Positions 32,120-41,649 of a stretch of 64,000 bases of DNA are shown piece after piece. Origin of the DNA: Pseudomonadota bacterium (GTDB taxonomy: Bacteria; Pseudomonadota; Alphaproteobacteria; Acetobacterales; Acetobacteraceae); assembly GCA_021798915.1 (NCBI GenBank), contig JAJZBM010000011.1, positions 1 through 64,000 of the forward strand, written 5' to 3'. A program made the position numbers and the translations under genes. Below the pieces are notes generated by a model. The model searched no databases. It was not told where the DNA came from and saw nothing but the letters and a program-made list of their open reading frames with translations. How positions within the stretch are numbered: the first letter of the stretch is position 1; each line of letters opens with the position of its first letter.

Positions 32120-33451
32120 TTATTTGCTCGCGCCGCCGCATTTGCCGGTTTTGACGTTGAAATTGCCGCAGGAAAGCGGCGCCCGCCAATCACCGATCAG
32201 ATCCTTGGTCTCGGCGACGTAAGGAGACCATTCCTGCGCGACCACCAAACCCGGAGTCCGTGAGACGATGTTGAACTGGCCGTCATCCTGGATTTCGCCG
32301 ATCAGCACCGGCTTGGTGATGTGATGGTTGCCCATCAGGGTCGAATAGCCACCGGAGAGATTCGGAACAGACACCCCGATGATCGCGTCGATCACCGCGT
32401 TGGTGTCGGTGGTGCCGGCCTTCTGCACCGCTTTGACCCACATATTGAACCCGATGTAATGCGCCTCCATCGGATCATTGGTGGTGCGCTTCGAATTCTT
32501 GATGAACTCGTGCCATTTTTTGATGAATGCCTTGTTCGCCGACGTATCGACGCTCATGAAATAATTCCACGCCGCGAGATGGCCGACCAGCGGCTTGGTA
32601 TCCATGCCGGCGAGCTCTTCTTCGCCGACGCTGAAGGCAACGACGGGGATGTCGGTCGCCTTGATGCCCTGATTGCCGAGCTCCTTATAGAACGGGACAT
32701 TGGCGTCGCCATTGATCGTCGAGACGACGGCGGTCTTTTTGCCCGCCGAGCCGAATTGCTTGATCTGCGCGACGATATTCTGCCAATCGGAATGACCGAA
32801 GGGCGTGTAGTTGATCATGATGTCACTGGGCGCGACACCTTTGCTCTTGAGATAGGCTTCGAGAATCTGATTGGTGGTGCGGGGATAGACATAGTCGGTG
32901 CCGGCGAGAACCCAGCGCTGGACCTTGTCTTCCTTCATCAGATAATCGACCGCCGGGATCGCCTGCTGGTTTGGCGCGGCGCCGGTATAGATGACATTGC
33001 GGCTGCATTCCTGGCCTTCGTACTGCACCGGATAGAAGAGCAGACCGTTCAGCTCCTCGAACACCGGCAGCACCGATTTGCGCGAAACGCTGGTCCAGCA
33101 GCCGAACACCGCGGCGCATTTGTCCGAGGTCAGGAGCCCGCGCGCCTTCTCGGCAAACAACGGCCAGTTCGATGCGGGATCGACGACCACGGGCTCGAGT
33201 TTCCGCCCGAGTACGCCGCCCTTCTTGTTCTGCTCCTCGATCAGCATCAGCATGACGTCCTTCAGCGTCGTTTCGCTGATCGCCATGGTGCCGGAAAGCG
33301 AGTGCAGGATCCCGATCTTGATCGGCCCGCTCTCCGCCGCGCGTGCGGTCGCGGTGGCGAGCTTCACCCCCCCGAGCGCCGCCGCCGCCATGGCCGCCAT
33401 GCCAAGCCCGCCGAACCGCCGCCGGGTGAGAGACAAATCATCATGTGCCAT
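32120..33451 (-). CDS. urtA: Urea ABC transporter substrate-binding protein UrtA
   Basis: The 443-residue periplasmic urea receptor opens with a twin-arginine signal (SLTRRRFGGLG near residues 7-17, then an Ala-rich core and cleavage near ARA-AES). The mature part has IKIGILHSLSGTMAISE, VVDPASNWPLFAEKARGLL and SVDTSANKAFIKKWHEF, typical of UrtA. The Tat signal is noteworthy as most ABC receptors use Sec, although UrtA proteins often carry Tat signals. The ATG has GGAAG seven bases upstream. It is the first gene of the operon, and an exact sigma-54 promoter sits upstream. Confidence 0.95.
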   Translation of the reverse strand: MAHDDLSLTRRRFGGLGMAAMAAAALGGVKLATATARAAESGPIKIGILHSLSGTMAISETTLKDVMLMLIEEQNKKGGVLGRKLEPVVVDPASNWPLFAEKARGLLTSDKCAAVFGCWTSVSRKSVLPVFEELNGLLFYPVQYEGQECSRNVIYTGAAPNQQAIPAVDYLMKEDKVQRWVLAGTDYVYPRTTNQILEAYLKSKGVAPSDIMINYTPFGHSDWQNIVAQIKQFGSAGKKTAVVSTINGDANVPFYKELGNQGIKATDIPVVAFSVGEEELAGMDTKPLVGHLAAWNYFMSVDTSANKAFIKKWHEFIKNSKRTTNDPMEAHYIGFNMWVKAVQKAGTTDTNAVIDAIIGVSVPNLSGGYSTLMGNHHITKPVLIGEIQDDGQFNIVSRTPGLVVAQEWSPYVAETKDLIGDWRAPLSCGNFNVKTGKCGGASK

Positions 33452-33534
33452 CGTTTTTCTTCCCTTTTGTTCCTACGGCCAGCGTTCCGACGACCACATC
33501 CGAGCCGCCGACGCGAGACCAACGGACGGGAATG

Positions 33535-33550
33535 TGCAACCGGCGTGCCA
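33535..33550 (-). promoter_or_regulatory. Sigma-54 (-24/-12) promoter of the urt-ure operon
   Basis: On the minus strand the sequence reads TGGCACG-CCGG-TTGCA (33550-33535), which matches the RpoN consensus TGGCACG-N4-TTGCW exactly. It is in the 202-base gap before urtA, with a leader of about 70 bases. RpoN promoters need an enhancer protein such as NtrC; no clear NtrC site was found by eye. A palindrome GCCTA-GTTTT-TAGGC is at 33614-33628, about 65 bases upstream of the -24. Confidence 0.85.
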
Positions 33551-33653
33551 CGCGGCACAGGCGATCAGGAACACGAAGCTGGCGCCGGGCGCGCCGTTGG
33601 CCACGGTATTTCTGCCTAGTTTTTAGGCGATCTCTGCGGGCGCCGCGCGCGGC

Positions 33654-34622
33654 TCAGGCAAAGGAGGCATCGAGCGCGATCGGGTTGATCTCGCCGCTAT
33701 GAAAGGTTCTGCCGGTTTCGAGCGCGGTGACCAGCGCCGCGGCGGGGCTGAACAGGGCGCCGTCGATCGCGTAAAAATCGCCTTTGGCGGCGCGGAAGAT
33801 TTCGGCGAAGGGTTTGCCGTAGTCGCGTGAGGTGTTGGAGGGCAGATGTTCGGCGAGGTCGCGGGCATCGGCTTCCGGCCCGGTGACGAAGAGATGGACG
33901 CGGCCGCCGAAGATGATGGCGTCGTTGGTGCGGCCCATGGCGGTGACGAAATCCGGATGCGGCGGCGCGAGCGGGGCGGCGGCAGCGCCATCCTGGATGC
34001 GATCGAGCGGGAAATGGTGCTCATGCGCCTTGTGCAGCGCGACTTCGAGCACCCGCGCCACCACCTGGACCGAGCCGGCGAGACTTTGCGTCGGGGCGTA
34101 GATGATCCCGAGATGGTCCGGCGCGACGCCGCAGTCCCCGGCGACTTTCTCGACGATCGCGGCAGGCGGCGGCTTGGCGCTCTCCAGCACCAACACCGCG
34201 TGCTCGGCCTGATCCTGGTAATCGAGTTCCGCGAACAAGGCCTCCTTGCGCGCCAGAGCCCGCGCCGGCCCCGAGCCGAGCGCGAAGAATTTCCCGTCCT
34301 GGAGGCTCCAGCCGGCGTATTGGCTGGCAAGACAGGCAAGCACCGGCTGCGAGGAGGCAACGGTGAGGGTCAGGGGCCAGCGTGTCTGGCTGGTGGCGGG
34401 GACCAGGCCGACCTGTCCGAGCCCGCCGAGGCAGATCTCGGCAATGCGGCGCCCGGCCTCGATCCCACCTGCCCCCATCCCGCCGCCATGGGCGCTGCCG
34501 GCATCGATCAGACGCTCGCCGAGGGGGCCGCGCGCGAGGCCGAGACGAAGCCTCGCCGCGTCGCGTTCGAGCGCGGTAAACAGATCCCAGGCCATGCGGT
34601 TGAGGCTGAAAGAAGGGGTCAT
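33654..34622 (-). CDS. mch: Methenyl-tetrahydromethanopterin cyclohydrolase
   Basis: The 322-residue protein matches Mch, which hydrolyses methenyl-H4MPT to formyl-H4MPT in the methylotrophic formaldehyde-oxidation route. Diagnostic parts are [25 protein letters not shown] near 45-69, [15 protein letters not shown] near 93-107, [12 protein letters not shown] and [18 protein letters not shown] near 230-247. The ATG at 34622 overlaps the stop of the ATP-grasp gene (ATGA). It is the last gene of the leftward mptG-mtdB-ATP-grasp-mch block; the fhc genes are divergent. Confidence 0.96.
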   Translation of the reverse strand: MTPSFSLNRMAWDLFTALERDAARLRLGLARGPLGERLIDAGSAHGGGMGAGGIEAGRRIAEICLGGLGQVGLVPATSQTRWPLTLTVASSQPVLACLASQYAGWSLQDGKFFALGSGPARALARKEALFAELDYQDQAEHAVLVLESAKPPPAAIVEKVAGDCGVAPDHLGIIYAPTQSLAGSVQVVARVLEVALHKAHEHHFPLDRIQDGAAAAPLAPPHPDFVTAMGRTNDAIIFGGRVHLFVTGPEADARDLAEHLPSNTSRDYGKPFAEIFRAAKGDFYAIDGALFSPAAALVTALETGRTFHSGEINPIALDASFA

Positions 34623-35746
34623 GGCGCTTTCTCCGCGTGGGTTGCGAGGTGTTTCCTGCGTTGAGCGAGGCGGGCAAGGGCGGCTTCCGCGCTGTGGCCC
34701 TGGGCGCGGAGCGAGCAGAAGGGGGCGCCGGCGGCGATGTCCGTCCCCGGCGCCGGCCGGTCCATCGTCCAAGCTGGCCAGGGGAAGGTATCATCGATGC
34801 GGATCTGGCGCGGTGCATGGAAAATCGCCGCCGCCGCCGCCTGCCGCGGGGCCGGGCGTCGCGCCGGGAGCCGGCCGCGAAGGCTCGCGAGATGCCAGGC
34901 CAGCGCCTTGCGCGGCGCGAGATCGAGGGTCGCGCCGGGACGTGGATTGACCTCCAGAAGCGCCCAATCCTCGCCATCGAGCAGGAAATCGGCGCTGTTG
35001 AGGCCGACGAGACCGGCGGCCGTGGTGATCGCGGCGATCGCGCCCTCCAGCCGTGCCGCGACTGACGGCGTGATCGCCGCCGGTCGCACCGCGCCGCCAT
35101 AGCGAAACGGCGCCGCCGGCGCGGGATCGGGCCATTGCGTGCTGAAAAACAAAGGCATCGCCGCGCGGCGATTGGCGACGAACAGAGCGGAGACCGGCCG
35201 CCCGGACAAGCGGCGCTGCAGATAATGGCCGGGACGCGGCCCGGTGCCGGCGGGGATGGCGCGGATATGGCCGCCGCCGGCACCGCCGATCTGCTTTTCC
35301 AGCCATTGTCCACCCGGCGCCGGGGCAAAGCGGGGGGGCGGGTGAGGAATGCCGGCGTCGTCGCAAAGCGCCGCGAAAGCGCGCGGATTTTTGAGTTTCG
35401 CCAAGACTTCCGGCGTGTTGCCGAGCAGCGTCCATCGTTTGCCGAGATGGGCGAGGGTGGTCGGCGCGGCTTCGAAGCCGCTCGCGTAGATCAGGCCGGC
35501 GAGCCGGTGACCCGTCTCGTGCGCGGCATGCGCGAGACTTTCGGCCGCGCCGGCGAGGGCGTCGGGCGCGAACCCGCCGGCGCCATCGCCCGGCACCTGG
35601 CGGTAGGCCGCGGCAAATGCCCTGGTATCGGCATCGCCGAAGAGATCGATCGCGAACGGCACCAGGCCCGCCCGGCGCGCCGCCAGCGTCAGCGCCCGGG
35701 CGGAGAGCCCGACGACCAGCACCGCGCCCGATTTCCGCCCGGCCAT
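34619..35746 (-). CDS. ATP-grasp protein of the H4MPT C1 cluster
   Basis: The 375-residue protein begins with a nucleotide-binding-like [21 protein letters not shown]. It contains an ATP-grasp fold with [30 protein letters not shown] near residue 148 and the metal-binding [29 protein letters not shown] near 268-295. Such genes are conserved next to mch and mtdB in methylotrophs (I recall OrfY-type naming, not verified). A role in making the methanopterin cofactor, such as a ligation to the side chain, is inferred from context. The start at 35746 follows 13 bases after mtdB. Confidence 0.75.
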   Translation of the reverse strand: MAGRKSGAVLVVGLSARALTLAARRAGLVPFAIDLFGDADTRAFAAAYRQVPGDGAGGFAPDALAGAAESLAHAAHETGHRLAGLIYASGFEAAPTTLAHLGKRWTLLGNTPEVLAKLKNPRAFAALCDDAGIPHPPPRFAPAPGGQWLEKQIGGAGGGHIRAIPAGTGPRPGHYLQRRLSGRPVSALFVANRRAAMPLFFSTQWPDPAPAAPFRYGGAVRPAAITPSVAARLEGAIAAITTAAGLVGLNSADFLLDGEDWALLEVNPRPGATLDLAPRKALAWHLASLRGRLPARRPAPRQAAAAAIFHAPRQIRIDDTFPWPAWTMDRPAPGTDIAAGAPFCSLRAQGHSAEAALARLAQRRKHLATHAEKAP

Positions 35747-35759
35747 GCCGCTCTGATGG

Positions 35760-36659
35760 CTAGGCCGCGGCGAGGTCGCGGGCGAGCGCGAAAGCGTCGC
35801 GGAAGTCGAAAGCAACCGGCTTTTCGGCCTCGATCATCCGCCGGAACAGGCCGAATTCGGTCTGATATTTGGTCTGGCCGATGGCGAGAGCGCCGAGCCC
35901 GCGCGCGAGACCGGCGCCGAGCGGGGCGCCATCGGCCATGACGTCGAGCCCCTCGATACCGGAAGGCGGGACGGCGTTGACGTCGGCGGCGACGAGCAGG
36001 CTCTGCGCGGTCGCGATCTGTGCTGCGGAAAGAATCTGCACCCCCGCCTTGCCGGCACAGAACACCACCCCCGAATCGGCGACCAAGGCGGATTTCTGCG
36101 CCTCCGTGCTGCCATCGGCGGCGGCGACCGACACCTTGAAGCGGTGGCTGATCTCGGCGGCGGATTTCTCCACCCGGGAGAGGCCGTTATGACCGACCAG
36201 GGTAACCTCGGCGCCGTTGAGGGCGGCGATCACGCCAGCGGCGAAGCCGACGACGCCGGTCGCCCCGAAAATTGCCACGCGCTGGCCGGCGAGTTCGGCA
36301 CCATGGACGGTTTTCAGCAGTTTCTCGGCCCGCGCCACCATCGCCGCGGCAGTGGTGAAAGAGCCGGCAGGATCGGCAAAAAGGGATACCATGAACGGCG
36401 GCACCATCGCCTTCTTCGCCGCCGCCATCATGTCGAGCGCGACGAGCGCGTCCTTGCCGGCGAAGAAAATGCCGGTCCGCACACCGGCCTTGGGCGGGCG
36501 CGAGAAGATCGCATCCTGGACCAGCGGCGTCACATCCTCGAGGGTGACGTCGGTATACGGCAGCACGGCGTCATAGCCGGCATCGAGGGCCATGTGGACG
36601 TCGAACGGGCTCGCGTGTTTGAGCGGGCTCAGAAGATGGAGAATATGTTTTTCGGCCAT
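35760..36659 (-). CDS. mtdB: NAD(P)-dependent methylene-tetrahydromethanopterin dehydrogenase
   Basis: The 299-residue protein matches MtdB, which oxidises methylene-H4MPT to methenyl-H4MPT. It has the N-terminal HILHLLSPLKHASPFDVHMALDAGYDAV and VTLEDVTPLVQDAIFSRPPKAGVRTGIFFAGKD-type pterin-binding block, and the Rossmann motif IFGATGVVGFAAGVIAAL near residues 130-147. DVNAVPPSGIEGLD follows near 228. Length and motifs favour MtdB over the NADP-only MtdA. It is followed by the ATP-grasp gene and mch, its next step in the pathway. Confidence 0.95.
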   Translation of the reverse strand: MAEKHILHLLSPLKHASPFDVHMALDAGYDAVLPYTDVTLEDVTPLVQDAIFSRPPKAGVRTGIFFAGKDALVALDMMAAAKKAMVPPFMVSLFADPAGSFTTAAAMVARAEKLLKTVHGAELAGQRVAIFGATGVVGFAAGVIAALNGAEVTLVGHNGLSRVEKSAAEISHRFKVSVAAADGSTEAQKSALVADSGVVFCAGKAGVQILSAAQIATAQSLLVAADVNAVPPSGIEGLDVMADGAPLGAGLARGLGALAIGQTKYQTEFGLFRRMIEAEKPVAFDFRDAFALARDLAAA

Positions 36660-36674
36660 GACGATGTTCCTCGT

Positions 36675-37625
36675 TCAATCAGCGAAGGAGAGTGACGCGG
36701 CGTCATTGCGCGCGCGGCAGATTTGGATTTCGAGCCCTGGCGCCGCGGCGAGCGCCGCAAGACGCGCGGCCTCCCGGTCCCCGCGGGTGAAGGCGAAGCC
36801 GCTCGGCCCCCAGGAGCTTTGCCCGATGCCGACCGCGCCGGCCGCAGTGAGCCGTTCGAGCGCCGCCGCGACCGGCCGGCTGGTGAAGCGTCCGCCCTGG
36901 GCGGGGGCGAAATGATCGCCGAGAATTGCCTGCATGCGGGTGATCGCGGCGCCGAACGCCGCGAGATCGTCCTCGGCCAGCGCCGGCAGCGCCGCCATCA
37001 GCGCGAGCCGGCAAAGCGTGCCCGACACCCCCTCGCTCATCGGCGGAAGAGCGGCAAAGGCGGCGATTTCGCCGGCGCCGGAAAGCCCGGCGCATCCCTG
37101 GTCGAGCACCAGGATCACCCGCCAATCCTCGGGGACGCGAAGCCGGGCGAGCTGCGGCGGTGGTTGCTCGTTCCGGCCACGCCCGCCATCGACGGCAAGG
37201 CCACCGGCCTGAAACAGGGCGATGCCGATACCCGAACGGGCGCCGCGCCCGAGCAGCATTGCATCTCGTCGCGGATCGGGAGGCAAGCCATGCAGCGCAT
37301 GAAGGCCGGCGCCGATCGCGAGCGCGAGCTGGGTGCCCGAGCCGAGCCCGGCATGCGGGGGAATCGCGTCCTCGATGGTCAGCGCGTGCTGGCCGGACAT
37401 GCCATAGGCCGCTACCAAAGTCATGAGATAGCGCCTGGCGCGTTCACATTCCTCGCCTTCGACGATCGTACGATCGGCGATAGCGATCGTAAGCCGCGTC
37501 GCCGGCCGATCGAGCGCGAGGCCAAGACTGCCGAAGTGTCGCCCCGGCCCGGCGCCGAGATCGAAAAATCCGAGATGGAGCCGCGCCGTCGCGGCGACCC
37601 GGACGATCTTCCCGGGGACAATCAT
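36675..37625 (-). CDS. mptG: Beta-ribofuranosylaminobenzene 5'-phosphate synthase
   Basis: The 316-residue GHMP-superfamily protein matches the RFAP synthase that commits p-aminobenzoate and PRPP to methanopterin biosynthesis. It has the N-terminal VAATARLHLGFFDL, the glycine-rich GHMP motif IPPHAGLGSGTQLALAIGAGL near 90-110, and GQSSWGPSGFAF near 270-281. The ATG at 37625 is chosen because the conserved start follows it; further upstream codons are not conserved. It opens the leftward block and is divergent from the pterin dehydratase gene (109-base shared promoter region). Confidence 0.92.
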   Translation of the reverse strand: MIVPGKIVRVAATARLHLGFFDLGAGPGRHFGSLGLALDRPATRLTIAIADRTIVEGEECERARRYLMTLVAAYGMSGQHALTIEDAIPPHAGLGSGTQLALAIGAGLHALHGLPPDPRRDAMLLGRGARSGIGIALFQAGGLAVDGGRGRNEQPPPQLARLRVPEDWRVILVLDQGCAGLSGAGEIAAFAALPPMSEGVSGTLCRLALMAALPALAEDDLAAFGAAITRMQAILGDHFAPAQGGRFTSRPVAAALERLTAAGAVGIGQSSWGPSGFAFTRGDREAARLAALAAAPGLEIQICRARNDAASLSFAD

Positions 37626-37734
37626 CGTTGTGCCGTGACGGCGCGGTTGTATTGCGGCCTCATGATGACGCATATTCCACATTGCCCCCCGCGAGAGCAA
37701 CCGAGGGGTATGACCGGGGCAAAGGAACACCAGG

Positions 37735-38106
37735 ATGGACGAAACCGCCTATGCCGAGCCGGAAATCACCGCCCGTCTCGCCCGCGATTTGCCGCATTGG
37801 CGATATGAAAAAGGCTGGATCCGCCGCACCTATCGCACCCATTCCTGGAAAGCGACGCTGATGGTGATCAACACCGTCGGCCATCTCGCCGAAGCCGCTT
37901 GGCATCATCCCGACATCACCGCCTCCTATGCCTGGGTCGAGGTGCGGCTTTGCACGCATTCGGCGAAGGGCATCACGGAGAAGGATTTCGCGCTCGCCGC
38001 CAAGATCGAGGACGTGGTCACCTGGCGGCCGGGCCCGCCGCTCGAAGGCACGCCGGAGAAAGACCCACGCTTCGCCTATATCAAATACGATCAGGCAGCA
38101 TCGTGA
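37735..38106 (+). CDS. Pterin-4a-carbinolamine dehydratase-like protein
   Basis: The 123-residue protein has the PCD/DCoH fold signature: AEAAWHHPDI near residues 52-61, then a strand with WVEVRLCTHSAKGITEKDFALAAKIE. Canonical PCD recycles carbinolamine pterins for aromatic hydroxylases. Here it is the first gene before fhcBADC and overlaps the fhcB GTG (GTGA), so a job tied to H4MPT or dH4MPT is inferred. The start is supported by a purine-rich AAAGGAA some 9 bases upstream. No phenylalanine hydroxylase gene is present in the window. Confidence 0.85.
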   Translation: MDETAYAEPEITARLARDLPHWRYEKGWIRRTYRTHSWKATLMVINTVGHLAEAAWHHPDITASYAWVEVRLCTHSAKGITEKDFALAAKIEDVVTWRPGPPLEGTPEKDPRFAYIKYDQAAS

Positions 38107-39104
38107 CGGCGCTCGCTTGGATCGCCGGCCGTGAGACCGCGCGCGACGCGGCGATCGCGGCCATCGCGGAACGGTTGGTGGCCAGCGCCAATCCGCTGAT
38201 CGCTGGCCTCGCGACCGATATCGCCGGCGCCGAGGCCGCGCATGATCTCGCGCGCCATGTCGGTGCGGTGCTCGATCATCGCGACTCGCCGACGCTGCTT
38301 GCCGATCTCGACGCGATGCGCAGCCATGGCTGGCTGGTCACGACGCCGCTCGAAGCGCGCGCGATGGCTGATTGCGTGGTTTTGGTGGGGACGGCGGCGG
38401 CGGACTTCCCGCTCTCGCCGCCCCCCTTCGCGCCCGAGCGGGCGCGGCGCGTGTTTCGCCTCACAGACGAAACGATACCACGCACGCTCGGGCTTTTACG
38501 TGCAACACTGGCCGGGCGACGCATCACGGTGCCGGACGATCTCGCTGCGATCGCGCAGGCGTTGCGCGCGGCGCGCTATGCGGTTATCGCTTGGTCGGCA
38601 GCGGAACTTCCGCCGCTCGCGATCGAAATGCTTTGCCATATCATCGAAGATCTCAATGAAACCACGCGCTGTTTCGGCCTACCGACGCCTCCGCCCGGCA
38701 ATGCGAGCGGTGTTGCGCAGGCGCTCGCTTGGAAAAGCGGCCTTCCGACCCGTATCGGCTTCGCGCGCGGCCGCCCCGAGCATGATCCGTGGCGTTTCGA
38801 TGCTGCCCGCATGATCGCGGCGCGAGAGACCGATTGCGTGCTGTGGATCGGGGACGGGGCGCCCTTGGTCCCGGCGGGGATGTTTCTCGCCGCACTCGCG
38901 CCGGATGACCTCGGTCCCGGCCAGGCCGAAATCGTCATTCGCACCGCAACCCCGGGGCGCGATAGCGATGCGATTTTATTCGACCCGATGATCGGCGCGC
39001 TCCGCTTCCAGCGCGCAACCGCGCCGCAAAGCGCCTTGTCACCACCGGCGGCGATCCTCGATGCGATCGCGGCGCGCTGCGATCGGGCGGTGGCGGCATG
39101 CTGA
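38103..39104 (+). CDS. fhcB: Formyltransferase/hydrolase complex subunit B (FwdB-like)
   Basis: The 333-residue protein matches FhcB, the homologue of the molybdopterin subunit of formylmethanofuran dehydrogenase. In methylotrophs it is a shortened form without metal cofactor that supports the FhcABCD hydrolase. Readable family segments are NPLIAGLATDIAGAEAAHDLAR near 27-48, LNETTRCFGLPTPPPGNASGV near 185-205 and HDPWRFDAARMIAARETDCVLWIGD near 226-250. A GTG at 38103 overlaps the preceding stop. The 3' end overlaps fhcA by seven bases. Confidence 0.9.
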   Translation: MTALAWIAGRETARDAAIAAIAERLVASANPLIAGLATDIAGAEAAHDLARHVGAVLDHRDSPTLLADLDAMRSHGWLVTTPLEARAMADCVVLVGTAAADFPLSPPPFAPERARRVFRLTDETIPRTLGLLRATLAGRRITVPDDLAAIAQALRAARYAVIAWSAAELPPLAIEMLCHIIEDLNETTRCFGLPTPPPGNASGVAQALAWKSGLPTRIGFARGRPEHDPWRFDAARMIAARETDCVLWIGDGAPLVPAGMFLAALAPDDLGPGQAEIVIRTATPGRDSDAILFDPMIGALRFQRATAPQSALSPPAAILDAIAARCDRAVAAC

Positions 39105-40708
39105 CCCGGATCAGCGGCGGGCGCATCATCGACCCGACGACCGGGCGCGATGAGATCGGCGATCTTTGGATCGAGGATGCGCGGATCATCGCCCCGCCTG
39201 CGCGCGCCGCCGATCTCGATTGCGATGCCAGCGGCACGGTGGTGCTCGCCGGCGCGATCGACATTCATTCCCATATCGCCGGCGCGCACGTGAACACGGC
39301 GCGGCTCTTGCTGCCCGAATTGCATGACGGCGCGATGTTCGCCGGCGCCCCGCCCGGCGAATGGATCGGCCGTCTGTTTGCGGCGATGGGTTATACCACG
39401 GTTGTCGAGCCGGCGATTTCGCCGCACAATGCGTTGCAGGCGCAACGCGAGCTCAGCGCCATTCCGTTCATCGACAAGGCGATTCTGAGCGTTCTCGGCA
39501 ACGACGATTTTACTCTGCGCCTGATCCGCGCCGGCGAAACCACGGCACTCGCCGATTATGCGGCGCGCACGCTCGGCGCCAGCGGTGGCCTCGGGATCAA
39601 GGCCATCAACCCCGGCGGTGCTGTCGCGTTTCGCGAAAATGCCCGCAGCTTCTCGCTCGATGACGAGGTGCCACGCTGGGGTTTGTCCTCGCGCGCCATC
39701 ATGCGGGCGCTGCAAGGTGCGGTCACGGCCCTCGGCGTGCCGCATCCTCTCCATCTGCACAGCAATAATCTCGGACTTCCGGACAATGTCGAGACCGCGC
39801 TCGCGACCATCGCCGCCGCCGAGGGCGAGCGTCTGCATCTCGCGCATCTGCAATTCTACTCCTATGGCGCCGAGGGGCCGCGCAAATTCTCCTCCGCCGC
39901 CGCCCGCCTGGCCGAAGCCGTCAATGCCGCACCCAATATCAGTGTCGATGTCGGACAGGTGATGTTCGGCCAGACGGTGACGGTTTCTTCCGACATCCTC
40001 CGTCAGTTCAACGCCATCCCCCATGCGAGCCCGCGCAAATTCGCAATCACCGAGGCCGGGGGCAATGACGGCGGCATCGTTCCCTATCACTACCGCCGAA
40101 AGAATTTCTTCAACGCCGTGCAATTTGCCGCCGGTTTGGAGCTGTTCTTGCTGCTCCATGATCCATGGCGGGTTTTTTTCACGACCGATCATCCGAACGG
40201 GGCGCCGTTCACCGCCTATCCGGATCTTTTCGCGCTGCTGATGGATCGCGATCTCCGTGCCCGCTGGATCGCCGAATTGCCGGCGGACGCCATGGCGATG
40301 ACGACCCTGCCCTCGCTCACACGCGAATATGATTGGCGCGAGATCGCGATCATGACGCGTGCCGCTCCGGCGCGGCTGCTCGGGCTTCGCGACCGCGGCC
40401 ATCTCGCCCCCGGCGCCCGCGCCGATATCGCCGTCTATCGCCCGCAAGCCGACCGCGCGGCGATGTTTCGCAACGCCGAGATGGTGTTCAAGGACGGCAA
40501 TCTCATTCTGCGCCGCGGCGAGGTGGTGCGCCGGCATTTCGGCCGCGCCCTCCGTATCGCGCCGGGGTTCGACCGCGCCATCGAGCCCCGCCTCGAAGCC
40601 TATTACGACCAGGTCTTCGGCGTCCCACTCCAGGCCTTCGATGTTCCCGAGGCGGCCATCGCCCGCACGGATCAGCCGGCCTTCGAGAGCGTGCCATGCC
40701 GGACGTGA
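39098..40708 (+). CDS. fhcA: Formyltransferase/hydrolase complex subunit A (amidohydrolase)
   Basis: The 536-residue amidohydrolase matches FhcA/FwdA, which hydrolyses the formyl-carrier to formate in the Fhc complex. The binuclear-metal motifs are present: IDIHSHIAG near residues 52-60, a lysine candidate in LGIKAINPGG near 167-176, HPLHLHSNNLG and HLAHLQFYSYG near 215-255, and the catalytic aspartate motif FTTDHPNG near 363. All expected motifs are intact. It overlaps fhcB and fhcD at its two ends, so the four fhc genes are translationally coupled. Confidence 0.95.
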   Translation: MLTRISGGRIIDPTTGRDEIGDLWIEDARIIAPPARAADLDCDASGTVVLAGAIDIHSHIAGAHVNTARLLLPELHDGAMFAGAPPGEWIGRLFAAMGYTTVVEPAISPHNALQAQRELSAIPFIDKAILSVLGNDDFTLRLIRAGETTALADYAARTLGASGGLGIKAINPGGAVAFRENARSFSLDDEVPRWGLSSRAIMRALQGAVTALGVPHPLHLHSNNLGLPDNVETALATIAAAEGERLHLAHLQFYSYGAEGPRKFSSAAARLAEAVNAAPNISVDVGQVMFGQTVTVSSDILRQFNAIPHASPRKFAITEAGGNDGGIVPYHYRRKNFFNAVQFAAGLELFLLLHDPWRVFFTTDHPNGAPFTAYPDLFALLMDRDLRARWIAELPADAMAMTTLPSLTREYDWREIAIMTRAAPARLLGLRDRGHLAPGARADIAVYRPQADRAAMFRNAEMVFKDGNLILRRGEVVRRHFGRALRIAPGFDRAIEPRLEAYYDQVFGVPLQAFDVPEAAIARTDQPAFESVPCRT

Positions 40709-41649
40709 ACGAGATGGGCATTAACAAGGCGGGCATGAACAAAACGGGCATGATCGTCAACGGCGTGCGCATCGATGAGAGCTTCGCCGAGGCGTTCGAC
40801 ATGCGCGCAACGGCGCTGATCATCACCGCCGATACCGCGGCCTGGGCGGAGATTGCGGCCGTCAGCCTCACCGGGTTCGCGACCTCGATCATCGCCTGCG
40901 GGGTCGAGGCCGGGATCGATGCGCGTCTTGCACCCGAGGAAACCCCGGATGGGCGGCCCGGCGTGCGGGTTTTGCTGTTCGCGGGCTCGACCGGCGAATT
41001 GCAGAAACAATTGCAAAACCGGGTCGGCCAATGCGTTCTCACCAGCCCGGGTTCGGCCTGCTTCGCTGGTCTGGAGGGGATCGAGCCCCTGAAACTGGGC
41101 GATGCGCTGCGCTATTTCGCCGACGGGTTTCAGATCAGCAAGCGTTTCGGCGGGCGGCGCTTCTGGCGTCTGCCGGTGATGGATGGCGAATTCGTTTGCG
41201 AGGGCACCACCGGACTTACCAAATCCGCGGTCGGCGGCGGCAATCTGTTACTGATGGGGAAATCCGTCGCGGCGACACGGCACGCTGCCGAAACCGCGGT
41301 CGCGGCGATGAGCGCGGTCGCCGGCGCGATCATGCCGTTCCCGGGTGGCATCGTGCGCTCGGGCTCGAAAGTCGGCAGCAAATACAAGGGATTGATCGCT
41401 TCCACCAACGATTCCTACTGCCCGACGCTGCGCGGCCTCACGGCAAGCGCCCTGGACGAGGATATCACGAGCGTGCTCGAGATCGTGATCGACGGCCTCA
41501 CGCCGGAAGCGGTCGCCGAGGCGATGCGGGTCGGCCTCGCCGCGGCCACGGCACTCGGGCCGGAGGCGGGAGTGGTACGCATCGGCGCTGGCAATTACGG
41601 CGGCAAGCTCGGCAGGCATCATTTCCATCTCAAGGATCTTCTGCCGTGA
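40696..41649 (+). CDS. fhcD: Formylmethanofuran:H4MPT formyltransferase, Fhc subunit D
   Basis: The protein of about 317 residues matches Ftr/FhcD, which moves the formyl group between H4MPT and methanofuran. It has the conserved NGVRIDESFAEAFDMRATALIITAD start block, and GFATSIIACGVEAGID, LYR-like FWRLPVMDGEFVCE and MPFPGGIVRSGSKVGSKYKGLIASTNDSYCPTL blocks follow. The first ATG (40696) overlaps fhcA. It precedes an odd Met/Gly/Asn/Lys stretch, MGINKAGMNKTGM, that looks like a short duplication; three later ATG codons (40714, 40735, 40750) are possible starts. The start is therefore uncertain by up to 18 codons. Confidence 0.93.
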   Translation: MPDVNEMGINKAGMNKTGMIVNGVRIDESFAEAFDMRATALIITADTAAWAEIAAVSLTGFATSIIACGVEAGIDARLAPEETPDGRPGVRVLLFAGSTGELQKQLQNRVGQCVLTSPGSACFAGLEGIEPLKLGDALRYFADGFQISKRFGGRRFWRLPVMDGEFVCEGTTGLTKSAVGGGNLLLMGKSVAATRHAAETAVAAMSAVAGAIMPFPGGIVRSGSKVGSKYKGLIASTNDSYCPTLRGLTASALDEDITSVLEIVIDGLTPEAVAEAMRVGLAAATALGPEAGVVRIGAGNYGGKLGRHHFHLKDLLP

